DNA of 64,000 nucleotides from Rhodocyclus gracilis (lineage in GTDB: Bacteria > Pseudomonadota > Gammaproteobacteria > Burkholderiales > Rhodocyclaceae). The translations under genes were made by a program, and so were the position numbers. Under the pieces are notes generated by a model. That model made no database searches. It saw only the letters and a list, made by a program, of their open reading frames with translations, and was not told the DNA's origin. The DNA lies in the NCBI RefSeq assembly GCF_009617575.1, contig NZ_WIXJ01000001.1, positions 496,001 to 560,000 on the forward strand, given 5' to 3'. Positions 1 through 10,234 of this stretch are shown here, one piece after another (position 1 is the first letter of the stretch; each line of letters begins with the position of its first letter).

Positions 1-808
1 CGGAAGGATCGCCACCGCCGCCCCGCCGATGCAGGAGGAAGAGGTAGCGGAAAACGCCGTACACGACGAAGGGCACGGTGTAGATCAGCTGCGTCGTACC
101 ATGCAGCGCCACCGTTTCGGCGCTGACGGTATAGAGGCTGTAGCTGACGATGGCGCCAGCGGCGCAGATGCCTATCATCTGGTCGAGCAAGGCCGGATCG
201 TAGTCGTCGAGCACCTTGCGATGGCTGCCGCCGCGCCCGTCCATGGCGTCGATTTCCGCCCGCCGCTTGGCAAAACCAAGAAAGAGCGTGAGCATCATGC
301 CGCACAGGAAAAGCCAGTGCGAAGGCGCGATGCCAACCCCCAGCGTGCCCGCCAGAATGCGCAGCATGAAGCCGGCCGAGATGATGAAGACATCGAGCAC
401 GACGACGTGCTTGAGGCCCATCGAATAACCGACGTTGAGCACGGCATAGCCGACGATGATGCCGGCCGCCGTCAGCGAGACCGAGGCGGCCAGCGCCAGC
501 GCGCCGCCAATGCACACGGCGGCGAGCAAGAGGGCCTGCGTGGCGCTGATGGTGCCGGAGGCGAGCGGGCGATGCCGCTTGTCCGGATGCTCGCGATCGC
601 GCTCGCGATCGGCAAAATCATTGATGACGTAGACCGCCGAGGCCGCCAGCGAAAACGCCGCGGCAACCAGCACGACATCGCGCACCAGCGCCAGATCACC
701 CCAGGCGTGCCCAAACAGGAGGCCAACGAAGACGAACCCGCTCTTCACCCATTGATACGGGCGCAGCAGTTTGAGGTAAGGAGCAAGACCGGTCATGAGA
801 GGAGCCAT
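1..808 (-). CDS. UbiA-family prenyltransferase, decaprenyl-phosphate phosphoribosyltransferase-like (partial)
   Basis: The first 269 residues are visible; the C-terminus lies beyond the left edge. The protein is a multi-span membrane protein with the UbiA Asp-rich motif N63-D64-xx-D67-xxx-D71 followed by the HPxKRHRP stretch. That form is typical of DPPR synthases, which move phosphoribose from PRPP to a polyprenyl phosphate, rather than of 4-hydroxybenzoate prenyltransferases. The start is the upstream ATG of two in-frame ATGs (808 and 796); neither has a clear ribosome site. It begins 9 bp after the stop of a GT39 glycosyltransferase on the same strand, so the two are probably cotranscribed. 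The substrate call is inferred from the motif and the neighbour; a UbiA enzyme of another pathway cannot be excluded. Confidence 0.8.
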   Translation of the reverse strand, partial: MAPLMTGLAPYLKLLRPYQWVKSGFVFVGLLFGHAWGDLALVRDVVLVAAAFSLAASAVYVINDFADRERDREHPDKRHRPLASGTISATQALLLAAVCIGGALALAASVSLTAAGIIVGYAVLNVGYSMGLKHVVVLDVFIISAGFMLRILAGTLGVGIAPSHWLFLCGMMLTLFLGFAKRRAEIDAMDGRGGSHRKVLDDYDPALLDQMIGICAAGAIVSYSLYTVSAETVALHGTTQLIYTVPFVVYGVFRYLFLLHRRGGGGDPS

Positions 809-817
809 TCGCCGCGA

Positions 818-2386
818 TTATCGTGGTTTTAGCGGCAGCATGCCGCCGGTGTCGTCGGGGAAATAGCGCGTGCAGAACTCACACGGGCTATCCGCCCGGC
901 GCGGCATCCAGGCAGGTGCACGGTAAAAGCGGTCGCGCACACGCGTCAGCACGCCGTCGCGATACGCCGCATAGCGGAAACCTTCCCCGAGCACGAGCGT
1001 GTAGCGCACGCCATGAAGATCAATGTGTTGCAGCGCAATACGCTCGAAATACGGCGCGTACTCATCCGCCGCCGGCTCGCTCTTGCGCAGGATCAGCACG
1101 CGACCGCCATCGTGCACGCGCCAGTCGGTCAGGAAATCGTCCTGCCGCGCGTGGTAGGAGCCTTCGCCGAACACCGCGAAGGGACGCCGCGCGTGATAGG
1201 CCAGCGTCGCCGCCGGCGAATAGCCGTCGGTGGCAAAAAGATAATCGTCCGCCCAGGGTTGCAGGCGAGCGAGCAATTCGTCGGCGCGCACCGTCAGCAC
1301 AATGCCGTCGTATGCGCTGCTGTTGCGCCAGGTCTCCAGCGGCAGCGTGGAAATGACGCCGATCAAGAGCACATGCGCGACGGCAAACAGTGCCGAGCAG
1401 CGCAGCAGACGCGCCACGTTCGCCAGCGGCAGCGCCATCGCGCCGATCGCCGCCAGCAGCGGCGTAAAAGACGCCAGCCAGTGCAAGCCCACCGACTTCT
1501 CGAAGGAGAGAAGGAACAGCAGCAACAAAGGCACGCCCGCCAGCCATAGCACCGCGCCAACATCGGCGCGCTGGGCGGCGGCACGCAATGCCGCGCGTTG
1601 GCGCCAGAGCGCGATCAGCAGCCAGGGCGTTGCCAGATAGGCGAGGCAGACAAAGTAGAGCGGCGGGTTCTCTGCCTGAAAGCCCGCATCGGCGGTGCGG
1701 TTGACGAAATTGAAGAGAACATTGACCCAGCAATGTCCGTTGTTCCACCACAGGTTATAGATCGGCGCCGGCAAGGCAGCGAGAACGAGCACCGCGAAGC
1801 CTGCCCAACGGCCCCGGTCGCGGCGCGCGAGCAGGACATGCGCAAGAATGCCGACACCAAGCAGCGCCGCGAAGTATTTACCAAGAAAGGCGCCGCCCAA
1901 CAGCAGTCCGGCGACGCCTTGCCAGAGCAAGGCACGCGGCAGATTGCGGGCGCGCAAGGCAGCGACGTAAGCGCCAACCGCCAGCACCGAGAAGAGGATC
2001 ACCGGCGTATCGGTGGTGATCAGGACATTCCAGACCGACGCCGGCTGCAACAAGACCAGCATCGCCGCCAGACGCGCCCGTTCGCTGCCGAGAGGCCGCG
2101 CCAGCTGCCAGGCCACCAAGGCGAGGGCGCCGGGCAGCAACACCGCTGGCAGACGCAGAAACCACTCGGCACGCGAGGCCTGAAGGAGCGCCGTCAGCCA
2201 CCAGCCCACCATGGGCGGATGATCGTAGTACCCGCCTGCCGGATGCTCGCCCCAGAGAACGAAGTAGGCCTCGTCCCCCGTCATCGGCAGGACAGCCGAG
2301 AACCAGAAACGAAAGACGAGGAGCGCCAGCACGAGGGCGACACCCAAGGTGCCGCCACGCCAGGCGTTCGCCCACCGGGCGTTCAT
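818..2386 (-). CDS. GT39 / ArnT-like membrane glycosyltransferase
   Basis: A 522-residue protein with many hydrophobic spans. An Asp-Glu pair (D38-E39) sits in the first periplasmic loop and is followed by a DHPP motif near residue 55. This is the layout of PMT/ArnT family enzymes, which use a polyprenyl-phosphate sugar to glycosylate lipids or proteins on the periplasmic side. The ATG at 2386 is chosen; an in-frame GTG lies 6 bp upstream at 2392. The gene sits between aroG and a phosphoribosyl-polyprenyl synthase-like gene, which suggests the donor could be a polyprenyl-phosphate pentose. Acceptor and sugar are unknown. Confidence 0.85.
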   Translation of the reverse strand: MNARWANAWRGGTLGVALVLALLVFRFWFSAVLPMTGDEAYFVLWGEHPAGGYYDHPPMVGWWLTALLQASRAEWFLRLPAVLLPGALALVAWQLARPLGSERARLAAMLVLLQPASVWNVLITTDTPVILFSVLAVGAYVAALRARNLPRALLWQGVAGLLLGGAFLGKYFAALLGVGILAHVLLARRDRGRWAGFAVLVLAALPAPIYNLWWNNGHCWVNVLFNFVNRTADAGFQAENPPLYFVCLAYLATPWLLIALWRQRAALRAAAQRADVGAVLWLAGVPLLLLFLLSFEKSVGLHWLASFTPLLAAIGAMALPLANVARLLRCSALFAVAHVLLIGVISTLPLETWRNSSAYDGIVLTVRADELLARLQPWADDYLFATDGYSPAATLAYHARRPFAVFGEGSYHARQDDFLTDWRVHDGGRVLILRKSEPAADEYAPYFERIALQHIDLHGVRYTLVLGEGFRYAAYRDGVLTRVRDRFYRAPAWMPRRADSPCEFCTRYFPDDTGGMLPLKPR

Positions 2387-2422
2387 CGCCACCGCCCCGG
2401 AGAGCGCCCGAGCACCCGCGAA

Positions 2423-3499
2423 CTACTCGCCTGCCGCGGCCAGACGACGCTGGCGGACACCCTCGGCGAGGGTTTCCATGACGGCAAGCGAGTCCTCCCA
2501 GCCCAGACAGGCGTCAGTCACGCTCTTGCCGGCTTCCAGCACACGGCCCTCGACGAGGTCTTGCCGCCCTTCGATCAGATGCGACTCGACCATGACGCCG
2601 ATGATGCGCGTATCCCCGCCCGCCAACTGACCGGCCACATCGCCGGCAACGTCGATCTGCCGCTTGTACTGCTTGTTGCTGTTGGCATGCGAGAGGTCGA
2701 TCATCAAGCGCGCGCCAAGACCGGCCGCCGCAATCTCGCGACAGGCAGCGTCGACGGCCGGCGCATCGAAGTTCGGCTGTTTGCCGCCGCGCAGGATGAC
2801 ATGGCAGTCCTCGTTGCCGGAGGTCGACACAATGGCAGAATGCCCGGCCTTCGTCACCGACAGGAAATGGTGCGGCGACTGCGCGGCGCGGATGGCGTCG
2901 ATGGCGATGCGTACATTGCCGTCGGTGCCGTTCTTGAAACCGACCGGGCACGACAGGCCGGAGGCCAGCTCGCGGTGCACCTGCGACTCGGTCGTCCGCG
3001 CACCGATGGCCCCCCAGGAAATCAGGTCAGCCGTGTACTGCGGCGTGATCGTGTCGAGGAATTCCGTCGCGCACGGCAGGCCCATATCGTTGATGTCGAG
3101 CAGCAAGCCACGCGCCAGACGAACGCCCTCGTTGATACGGAACGAGCCGTCAAGGCGCGGATCGTTGATCAGGCCCTTCCAGCCCACGGTCGTGCGCGGC
3201 TTCTCGAAATAGACGCGCATCACCACGAGGAGATCATCGGCGAAGCGATCCGCCTCTTTTTTCAGGCGGCGGGCGTACTCGAGCGCGGTCGAAACATCGT
3301 GAATCGAACACGGCCCGATCACCGTCAGCAGGCGATCATCGGCGCCCTGCAAAATGCGGTGAATTCCCTGACGCGCGTTGTAGGTCGTCAGAGCGGCATG
3401 CGCGCCGACCGGAAACTCGCGGAAAACATGCGCCGGCGGCACCAGTTCCTTGATTTCGCGGATGCGAACGTCGTCAGTATTCGGCTTGCTTTGCAACAT
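2423..3499 (-). CDS. aroG: 3-deoxy-7-phosphoheptulonate (DAHP) synthase, class I AroG type
   Basis: A 358-residue enzyme joining phosphoenolpyruvate and erythrose 4-phosphate, the first step of the shikimate pathway. It closely follows E. coli AroG along its length: GPCSIHD (62-68) with the metal-binding Cys, the RVYFEKPRTTVGWKG block, the GARTTESQVHRE block, SVTKxGHSAI, GVMVESH and DACxGWED. The N-terminal TDDVRIREIKEL segment is like the Phe-sensitive AroG isozyme rather than AroF, so phenylalanine feedback is likely but not shown. It lies 36 bp upstream of the GT39 gene on the same strand and convergent to nothing. Confidence 0.97.
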   Translation of the reverse strand: MLQSKPNTDDVRIREIKELVPPAHVFREFPVGAHAALTTYNARQGIHRILQGADDRLLTVIGPCSIHDVSTALEYARRLKKEADRFADDLLVVMRVYFEKPRTTVGWKGLINDPRLDGSFRINEGVRLARGLLLDINDMGLPCATEFLDTITPQYTADLISWGAIGARTTESQVHRELASGLSCPVGFKNGTDGNVRIAIDAIRAAQSPHHFLSVTKAGHSAIVSTSGNEDCHVILRGGKQPNFDAPAVDAACREIAAAGLGARLMIDLSHANSNKQYKRQIDVAGDVAGQLAGGDTRIIGVMVESHLIEGRQDLVEGRVLEAGKSVTDACLGWEDSLAVMETLAEGVRQRRLAAAGE

Positions 3500-3624
3500 C
3501 GTGAGAGACCCCGGCCAGTGTCAGCCGCGTATCGCCGGCTGATTTCGGAAAGGGCATGATTCTACGCGAAAGCGCCCGCGCCCGCTCCCACCGGGCAGGC
3601 GCGCCGCACCGGCCGCTGGCGCGC

Positions 3625-5073
3625 TTACGCCGTACCGCCCACCGTCAGGCCGTCGATGCGCAGTGTCGGCTGACCGACGCCGACCGGAACGCTCTGTCCT
3701 TCCTTGCCGCAGGTGCCGACGCCCGGATCGAGCGCCAGATCGTTGCCAATGAGCTTCACCTGGCGCATCGCCTCGGCGCCCGAGCCGATCAGCGTCGCTC
3801 CCTTGACCGGTACTGTGACGCGCCCGTTCTCGATGAGATAGGCCTCGGACATCGAAAAAACGAACTTGCCGTTGGTGATGTCGACCTGGCCTCCGCCGAA
3901 GTTCACCGCGTAAATGCCCTTTTTCACCGAGCGGATGATCTCCTCGGGAGTCTTGTCGCCATTCAACATGCAGGTGTTGGTCATGCGCGGCAGCGGCAGG
4001 TGGGCGAAGGACTCACGGCGCCCGTTTCCGGTCGGCGCGACGCCCATCAGGCCGGCGTTGAGGTGATCCTGCAGATAGCCTTGCAGGATGCCGTCCTCGA
4101 TCAGCACGGTGCGCTGCGTCGGCGAACCTTCGTCATCGATGTTGAGCGACCCGCGCCGCCCGGGGAGCGTGCCGTCGTCAACGACAGTGACGCCCTTGGC
4201 GGCAACGCGCTTGCCGACGCGGCCGGAGAATGCGGAACTGCCCTTGCGGTTGAAGTCGCCTTCGAGACCATGACCGACCGCCTCGTGCAGCAGGATACCC
4301 GGCCAGCCGGGGCCGAGAACGACCGGCATGGTGCCCGCCGGCGCCGGACGCGCATCGAGGTTGGTCAATGCCTGATGCACCGCCGCCTGCGCGTAGTGTT
4401 GCAGCAACTCGTCGGTAAAGAGCGCGTAGTCGGCGCGCCCGCCACCGCCCGCCGAACCTTGCTCACGACGGCCGCCATCCTCGACGATGACGGTGATCGA
4501 GACGCGTACCAGAGGCCGTACGTCAGCGGCCAGCCGGCCACCGCTGCCGGCGATCAGCACCACCTCGTACTCACCGGCAACGTGCGCCATCACCTGCGCC
4601 ACGCGCGGGTCGGCGGCGCGCGCCAGCGCTTCCAGTCGTTCGAGCAGGCGCACCTTGCTTGCCGCATCGAGCGAGGCGAGCGGGTCGAGCGGCGCATACA
4701 GGCGGTGGCCGGGCGATTTCTTCATGGCCGGCACGCGGCGATTTTCGCCCGCCGCCGCAATCGCCCGCACCGCGTGTGCCGCGTCACCCAAAGCCGCCAG
4801 ACTGATGTCGTCGGAGTAGGCAAACGCTGTTTTTTCACCCGCCAGTGCGCGAACACCCACCCCCTGATCGATGGAAAAGCTGCCCGCCTTGACGATGCCT
4901 TCCTCGAGGCTCCAGGCCTCGGATCGGCTGTACTGGAAGTAAAGATCGGCGTAATCGACCTGTCGCGTCATAATCTCGCCGAAGAGGCGCGACAGATCGC
5001 GGGGATCGAGGCCATGCGCCGTCAGGAGCGTCGCTTTGGCTTGGGTGAGCAGTGTTTCGTGGTGTGCGGTCAT
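3625..5073 (-). CDS. tldD: metalloprotease TldD
   Basis: A 482-residue member of the TldD/PmbA (U62) family. TldD with TldE forms a cytosolic zinc protease that degrades unfolded peptides and processes microcin precursors. The zinc motif HEAVGH (H263, E264, H268) followed by [10 protein letters not shown] is intact, and the length is normal (E. coli 481). The C-terminal region contains the conserved GxxGxGGGQxD-like segment and a CGK-containing end. It follows the nitrilase-like gene on the same strand after 61 bp; yhdP-nit-tldD is a recurring order in betaproteobacteria. The partner tldE/pmbA is not in the window. Confidence 0.97.
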   Translation of the reverse strand: MTAHHETLLTQAKATLLTAHGLDPRDLSRLFGEIMTRQVDYADLYFQYSRSEAWSLEEGIVKAGSFSIDQGVGVRALAGEKTAFAYSDDISLAALGDAAHAVRAIAAAGENRRVPAMKKSPGHRLYAPLDPLASLDAASKVRLLERLEALARAADPRVAQVMAHVAGEYEVVLIAGSGGRLAADVRPLVRVSITVIVEDGGRREQGSAGGGGRADYALFTDELLQHYAQAAVHQALTNLDARPAPAGTMPVVLGPGWPGILLHEAVGHGLEGDFNRKGSSAFSGRVGKRVAAKGVTVVDDGTLPGRRGSLNIDDEGSPTQRTVLIEDGILQGYLQDHLNAGLMGVAPTGNGRRESFAHLPLPRMTNTCMLNGDKTPEEIIRSVKKGIYAVNFGGGQVDITNGKFVFSMSEAYLIENGRVTVPVKGATLIGSGAEAMRQVKLIGNDLALDPGVGTCGKEGQSVPVGVGQPTLRIDGLTVGGTA

Positions 5074-5134
5074 GAGGGGCAGTGAGAAGTATCGGTAACA
5101 AGGGCCGGAGAAGGGCCGGAAGCGGCCGGGCGAA

Positions 5135-5992
5135 TCACATGACGCGATGCGCCAGCGCCGGCAGACTGGCGCGGATTTCGGCGATACGCGCCGGATCGAA
5201 GCGACCGAGAACGACGCCGGCGCCTTTGAGTTTACGGTCGAGGACGATCCCCCAGGGATCGATCAGCATGCTGTCACCGTGCGTTTCGCGGCCGTTTTCG
5301 TGGCGGCCGCCCTGCGCACTGGCGACCAGATAGCACTGGTTTTCGATGGCGCGGGCACGCAGGAGGATTTCCCAGTGCGCCTGCCCCGTCGTTTCGGTGA
5401 AGGCCGCCGGCAAAGCCAGCAAATCTACGACACCAAGCGCGCGGTAAAGCTCCGGAAAACGCAGGTCGTAACAAATGGACAGGCCCACCCGCCCGAACGG
5501 CGTGTCGAAGGCGACCGGGCGCGTACCGGCTTCGATGGTCGCACTTTCGTTGTAACGCTCGGTGCCCTTCTCGAAACCGAAGAGGTGCACCTTGTCGTAG
5601 CGGGCGACGCGTGCGCCATCCGGTGCGTAGGCGACACTTGAGTTGAGCACCTTGGCCGGATCGTTGCCGGCGAGGGGAATCGAGCCGCCAATCAGCCAGA
5701 TGCCGTGCCGCGCCGCTTCTTCGGCGAGAAAGGACTGGATCGGCCCGTTGCCGTCGGCTTCGCGCACGCGCAGCTTGTCGCCCTCATTCATGCCCATGAT
5801 GGCGAAATACTCGGGCAGCACGACGAGTTCGGCGCCCTGCGCTGCCGCATCGGCGACAAGGCGCCCGGCGGTGGCGAGGTTATCGGCAACGCGCGGCGCC
5901 GAGATCATCTGCACGGCGGCGACCAGCGCCGCGCGATGGCCGCGTACCGGGGCATCGGCGGGGGGCAAAGACTGAGGCTTAGCGGGAGTCAC
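5135..5992 (-). CDS. carbon-nitrogen hydrolase (nitrilase superfamily, NIT2/omega-amidase type)
   Basis: A 285-residue protein with the catalytic triad of the nitrilase superfamily: E61 (VLPEYF), K134 (RYDKVHLF) and C174 ([10 protein letters not shown]). The [12 protein letters not shown] context is typical of the NIT1/NIT2 branch, which hydrolyses deaminated glutathione or omega-amides. Most of the longer upstream frame is shadow: a GTG at 5992 has an AGGAGA ribosome site 6 nt upstream, so translation should begin there. It overlaps the end of yhdP by 14 bp, which implies translational coupling. Exact substrate cannot be told from sequence. Confidence 0.93.
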   Translation of the reverse strand: MTPAKPQSLPPADAPVRGHRAALVAAVQMISAPRVADNLATAGRLVADAAAQGAELVVLPEYFAIMGMNEGDKLRVREADGNGPIQSFLAEEAARHGIWLIGGSIPLAGNDPAKVLNSSVAYAPDGARVARYDKVHLFGFEKGTERYNESATIEAGTRPVAFDTPFGRVGLSICYDLRFPELYRALGVVDLLALPAAFTETTGQAHWEILLRARAIENQCYLVASAQGGRHENGRETHGDSMLIDPWGIVLDRKLKGAGVVLGRFDPARIAEIRASLPALAHRVM

Positions 5993-8900
5993 GAGAGTCT
6001 CCTGGCGAGGGGGTGGCGGTATCCGGCACGCGCAGCGTTGGCGCATCGGTGCTCGCGGCGCGCGAGAGCTTTTCGACCTTCGGATCGTCCCACGTTCCGG
6101 TGACGAGATAGTCGAAACCAAAGAGATGGTTGAGCGGGTTTTGCAGAATCTTGTGCGCGAACAGAGTGGCAACGCCCGCCACCGGATTGAGCAGGGCGAC
6201 GCCAAGCGCCGCCGTGCCGCCGAGTTCGGGCTGCACGGTCACACTCAGGCGCTGCGTCTCGCGCGCGAGGTCGGTATCGCCGCGCATGACGACGCGTGCC
6301 GCCGGGCCGTCGATCTGCAAACGGTCGGAATGCATGATGCCACCCTGCATGCTGAGCTTGCCAGCCATGCTGTCGAAGGCGAATCCGTCGCTGAAAATAT
6401 CGCGGAAATCGAGCGTCACCCGGCGCGGCAGGGATTGCAGGCTGATCAGACCGATCAGCTTGCCGGCGCCGGGATCGACCTTGACGAACTGCCCCTTGGC
6501 CGCATCGAGCTTCATCTCGCCGCTGAGTGTCGCAAAATCGAGGCCGCTCGGCGGCCCGACCCAGGCGACGGAGCCGTCGAGCTGCGCCGTCCCGCCACGT
6601 ACGGTGCCCGGATAACCGAGCCGTTCGAGCAGTTTGCCGATATCGCTGGCGGCCAGCTTGAAATCCAGCGAAGTCCGGTTGCCGGCGGCGAATTGCCACT
6701 GGCCGCTGGCGCTGAGCGTGCCGGCGGGATTGCTCAGGCGGATGCGATCCAGCCGCCAGACACGCCCTTCGTTGCGGGCGGCCAGTTCGAGGCGACCGAA
6801 ATGCCGCGCGCCGACCGAAAACTCGTCGGCGATGACGTCGAGCGCCGGTAATTCGTCCACGCTGTCGACAACCTCTGGCGGCACATCGCCCCCCGCGCCA
6901 AGCGATTCGATGGCGAGCTGCTTGAGGCGCGCCGAGAGCTTGCCCTTACCGCTGCCATCCCATTGCAGATCGCCAAGCACCTGCCGCGATCCGAGATGCA
7001 TCAGCCACTGCGCGCCCTGCGCCGTTGCCGTGAGATCAACATCGTTAAAGCGCCGCCCGAAGAGGCGCATCTCGCCGCTACGCAAGGAAGCGCTGGTGAA
7101 AGCGGACGGTGCGCTATCGGCACTGCCGGCGTTGCTGGCATTCGCTGCGTTGGCCGTCTTGCCCTTGCCCGAACTGAAGAGGTGTCGCCAGAGGTCGGCG
7201 TCGAACTGACGGGCGGTCACATTGAGGGCCAGACCGCGATCCGGCAGACGCAACGGCCGGCCAATTGCGATGGCGCCGCGCTCGACCACATAGTCGTCAG
7301 CCGGACGGCGGCGAATGATCTGCCCGCTGAGCAGCGCGCCTGCCGGCGTTGCGCTGGAACTACCGGCAACGCCGCCGAGCGAGAAACGCAGCTGATCGCG
7401 TGGAATCGGTTGCGCCGCCGCACCGCGCGCGCCGCGTGCCGGCGGCTGCGGCATCAGCGAGGCCTTTTCAAAGCGCAGCAGCAGATTGTCGTTGGCGCTC
7501 TTGTTGAAGGGCTCGGGCAGCGTCGAACTCAAGCCATTCAGGTTCGACTCGATCGTCAAATCCGCCGCGCGCTTGCGCACCCGCACTTCGCCGCGATAGG
7601 CGAAATTGCCCGAGAGGCGATCAAATAAGGGCGAATCGAACTGCCGCCGCAGCTGCCCGGCATTGATCGAGCCAGAAGCGTCCACCAGCACGCGCCCGTC
7701 AGACTGCGTCCCGCCCTTGATCTGCAACGGCCCGCCCAGAAGGGTGCCGCTGATTTCCGGCGTCGACAGGGCCTTTTCGCTGAAATGCAGCACGCCGTTG
7801 ACCTGACGCAGCGGCGGCAACGCGGGTTCGATCGTCACCTCGTTGTTGACGAGGCGGAACGCCCCTTCCAGGCGCGCCTCGTTCATCAGCGCCAGATCGA
7901 GCGGCAGTTTCAGCGACAGATCGAGGACGCCCTCACCCGACGCGCGCATGTCGTCGGTGAAGTGGTCGATCTTCTCGGCGACCGGGCTCTGATCGATGAA
8001 TTTGAGGAATTCGCTGGTCGGCCCTTCTGCCCGGCCGTTAACCTTGAGCATCGTCACCGTCGCGTCGAAATCGGGAATTTCCGCATGCGTCGCTTTCAGG
8101 TGGGCGCCGAGAATCGACGCCCGCTCGACGTCGACGCTCATGCCCGGCCCCTCGAAACGCAGAACGCCGTCAATGCCGGTGATCTGCGGCCAGCCCGGAG
8201 CGTAGTGCAGCGTCACATCGTGGGCGCGCGCCGTGACGAGAAAGCGCCCCTGCGTCGGATCGACGAAGGGGAAATGCGCCAGATCGCCCTTCAGCGTCAG
8301 CTGTACGTCGCTGGCCGTGCCGGCGAGCAAGGCACTATGCAGCCACTGGCGCGCCTCGACGTTGACCGCGTGCGGCATGAAACGCCAGACGGCGCGACCA
8401 TCGGCGCGGCTCAGACTGCCGGTCAGATCGATGCTGCCCGGCCCCTCGCCGGTATAGCGATAGCTGCCTTGTGCACTGCCGGCGGCGTCGGCACTGGCAA
8501 AATCCGCCCGCGTCAGTTGCGCCTCCAGCACGCCGTCGCGAATCGTCCATTTCGCCTCGGCATTCAGCGAGTCGAGCGCTTGCAGCGGCTCGGGGAAAAC
8601 GCTCGGCACGTCGAGGGAAACCTTCTGCGTACGCAAACTGGCACTACCGCCTTTTTGCGTCAGATCAACGCTGCCCGCGAGGCCGCTGAAGCCCGGCATA
8701 TAGCCCTGCGCGGCGAGCGCCAGCGCCTCGAAGCGCGCCTTCAGTGCGTATTCCTTGAGCGACTCGGCATCGCCCTGCCAGGAGGCGCGCAAATCGCTGA
8801 CCCGCCCCTGCGGCGCATACTCGGCGAGCCACTGGCGGGTGCGCGCGTCGAGCGGCAGATAGGCAGCCAAAGCTCTCAGGGCCGAAAGATCGATCCGGTT

Positions 8901-10220
8901 GGCGCGAATGCTGCCGCTCACCGCGCCCTGCTCGCCGGGCTGCCAATCCACATGGAAATCGGTCGGCGGCAGGGTGACTGCCGGAACGCTCGTAGCGACG
9001 GCCGGGAGGTGGGAAGTGACCGAGGAATGGGCGGCGGCTTGCGGCGAAGCGGCCGGCGGCGTGGCCACTTTAGCCGCTTTGGCCGGCGCCTCAGGGGTGT
9101 GCGTCGCCGTGCTGGCCGGCGTGCTGGCCGGCGTGCTGGCCACCGCCTGGCTCGCCGTCTCCGGCGCGGCCACGTCAGCTTCCGCGCGCGCCTGAGCCGT
9201 CGCCAGCGCGACCTGCGTGCCGTCGACCGTAAAACCGTGCTCGCTCAAGGCGACGGCGAGGCGCCCCTGCATCCGTTCGAGTTCGAGTTCGGGCAGACGC
9301 GGTGTCAGGCGCAGGCGGACGTCGCGCAAGGCGAGGTCGGCAGTGACGACACGCGGCTTCCCATCGGCCACATCGACCCAGGCACGCACGGCACCACGCC
9401 CTTGCGGCAGAGTCACCGGGTAATCGATCCACCGTCGCCACACCGCGAGATCGGCGTAATCGATCTCGCCATACAACTGGCCTCGCCAGGCGTCGGGATG
9501 ATCAAAACTGCGCCCGCGCAGATCGCCGCGCAGATCGATCTTGGCGGCCAGCTCCGGCGACGGCAGCGCCGTCACACCAAAGCGGTGGCGGCTACCGAAA
9601 TTATCGAGGCCAAAATTCACGTCCTCCAGCACCAGCGCCGGCGCGGCACGCAGCGCATCCTCCCAGATGATGGTGGCGCCGCGCACGCGGATATGCCGCT
9701 GATCGAGAATCCAGTCCGCCGCACCGCTGCCCGTGGGCGAGCGCGCCAGCGGGATGCCGGCGACGTAAATCTGTCCATCGGCATCGCGCCGCAGATTGAG
9801 CGTCGGCTCGTCAATGGCGAGCAGGCGCAGCTTCAACTGGAAGGTCGTCGCCGTCCACCAGGACAGCACCGTCTGCACGCGCGAAAAAACCAGCGCTGGC
9901 CGGCCTTCGGCATCGGCGATGCGAACGTCGATCAGGGCGAGGTCGGGATTCACCCCCTGCCAGCGCGCCTCGATGCGACCGATACTGACGGAGAGGCCAA
10001 GCCCCTCGCTCGCCATGCGCTCGATATCGCCCCGGTAATGCTCGATATTGGGCAGCACGCTGTAGCGCAACACCAGCACCGCCGCGACAAACAAAAACCA
10101 GAGTACGGTGGCAGCGACGAGCAAAACGCGGCCGAGACGACGCACCGCCGGCTGCGCCAGAAAAGGCCAGAGACGGTGAAAGCGGTGGTAAAGCGCCTGA
10201 CGCAGTGGATGAACGGCCAT
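5979..10220 (-). CDS. yhdP: YhdP family AsmA-like envelope protein
   Basis: A 1413-residue protein with one N-terminal transmembrane helix (about residues 30-52), then a very long periplasmic part rich in beta-strand repeats, as in AsmA/YhdP/TamB bridge-like proteins. In E. coli YhdP affects phospholipid transport to the outer membrane and permeability. The C-terminal segment carries the family pattern (GTWDDPKVEKL near the end). Residues about 345-400 form a low-complexity Ala/Pro/Thr linker encoded by short tandem repeats. It is divergent from glnE and heads a yhdP-nit-tldD run. A 12-bp perfect palindrome lies 2 bp ahead of its ATG. Confidence 0.93.
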   Translation of the reverse strand: MAVHPLRQALYHRFHRLWPFLAQPAVRRLGRVLLVAATVLWFLFVAAVLVLRYSVLPNIEHYRGDIERMASEGLGLSVSIGRIEARWQGVNPDLALIDVRIADAEGRPALVFSRVQTVLSWWTATTFQLKLRLLAIDEPTLNLRRDADGQIYVAGIPLARSPTGSGAADWILDQRHIRVRGATIIWEDALRAAPALVLEDVNFGLDNFGSRHRFGVTALPSPELAAKIDLRGDLRGRSFDHPDAWRGQLYGEIDYADLAVWRRWIDYPVTLPQGRGAVRAWVDVADGKPRVVTADLALRDVRLRLTPRLPELELERMQGRLAVALSEHGFTVDGTQVALATAQARAEADVAAPETASQAVASTPASTPASTATHTPEAPAKAAKVATPPAASPQAAAHSSVTSHLPAVATSVPAVTLPPTDFHVDWQPGEQGAVSGSIRANRIDLSALRALAAYLPLDARTRQWLAEYAPQGRVSDLRASWQGDAESLKEYALKARFEALALAAQGYMPGFSGLAGSVDLTQKGGSASLRTQKVSLDVPSVFPEPLQALDSLNAEAKWTIRDGVLEAQLTRADFASADAAGSAQGSYRYTGEGPGSIDLTGSLSRADGRAVWRFMPHAVNVEARQWLHSALLAGTASDVQLTLKGDLAHFPFVDPTQGRFLVTARAHDVTLHYAPGWPQITGIDGVLRFEGPGMSVDVERASILGAHLKATHAEIPDFDATVTMLKVNGRAEGPTSEFLKFIDQSPVAEKIDHFTDDMRASGEGVLDLSLKLPLDLALMNEARLEGAFRLVNNEVTIEPALPPLRQVNGVLHFSEKALSTPEISGTLLGGPLQIKGGTQSDGRVLVDASGSINAGQLRRQFDSPLFDRLSGNFAYRGEVRVRKRAADLTIESNLNGLSSTLPEPFNKSANDNLLLRFEKASLMPQPPARGARGAAAQPIPRDQLRFSLGGVAGSSSATPAGALLSGQIIRRRPADDYVVERGAIAIGRPLRLPDRGLALNVTARQFDADLWRHLFSSGKGKTANAANASNAGSADSAPSAFTSASLRSGEMRLFGRRFNDVDLTATAQGAQWLMHLGSRQVLGDLQWDGSGKGKLSARLKQLAIESLGAGGDVPPEVVDSVDELPALDVIADEFSVGARHFGRLELAARNEGRVWRLDRIRLSNPAGTLSASGQWQFAAGNRTSLDFKLAASDIGKLLERLGYPGTVRGGTAQLDGSVAWVGPPSGLDFATLSGEMKLDAAKGQFVKVDPGAGKLIGLISLQSLPRRVTLDFRDIFSDGFAFDSMAGKLSMQGGIMHSDRLQIDGPAARVVMRGDTDLARETQRLSVTVQPELGGTAALGVALLNPVAGVATLFAHKILQNPLNHLFGFDYLVTGTWDDPKVEKLSRAASTDAPTLRVPDTATPSPGDSRDSR
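9109..9141. repeat. 12-bp tandem repeat inside yhdP linker
   Basis: The unit GTGCTGGCCGGC occurs twice head to tail and is followed by 9 bases of a third copy. It encodes the TPAS repeats of the Pro/Ala/Thr-rich linker of YhdP on the minus strand. Because the unit is a multiple of three, copy number changes would alter linker length without breaking the frame. Confidence 0.85.
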
Positions 10221-10222
10221 CA

Positions 10223-10234
10223 GACGGCGCCGTC
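10223..10234. repeat. perfect 12-bp palindrome before yhdP start
   Basis: GACGGCGCCGTC is a perfect palindrome lying just upstream of the yhdP ATG (10220) on the minus strand, where a ribosome site would be expected. It could be an operator or a small RNA hairpin hiding the ribosome site. No further evidence is visible. Confidence 0.5.

Noticed and set aside
1598-3559. Long plus-strand open frame (653 codons) opposite GT39 and aroG
   Set aside because: It lies antisense to two well-recognised genes and has Arg/Gln-rich, domain-free translation typical of GC-rich shadow frames.
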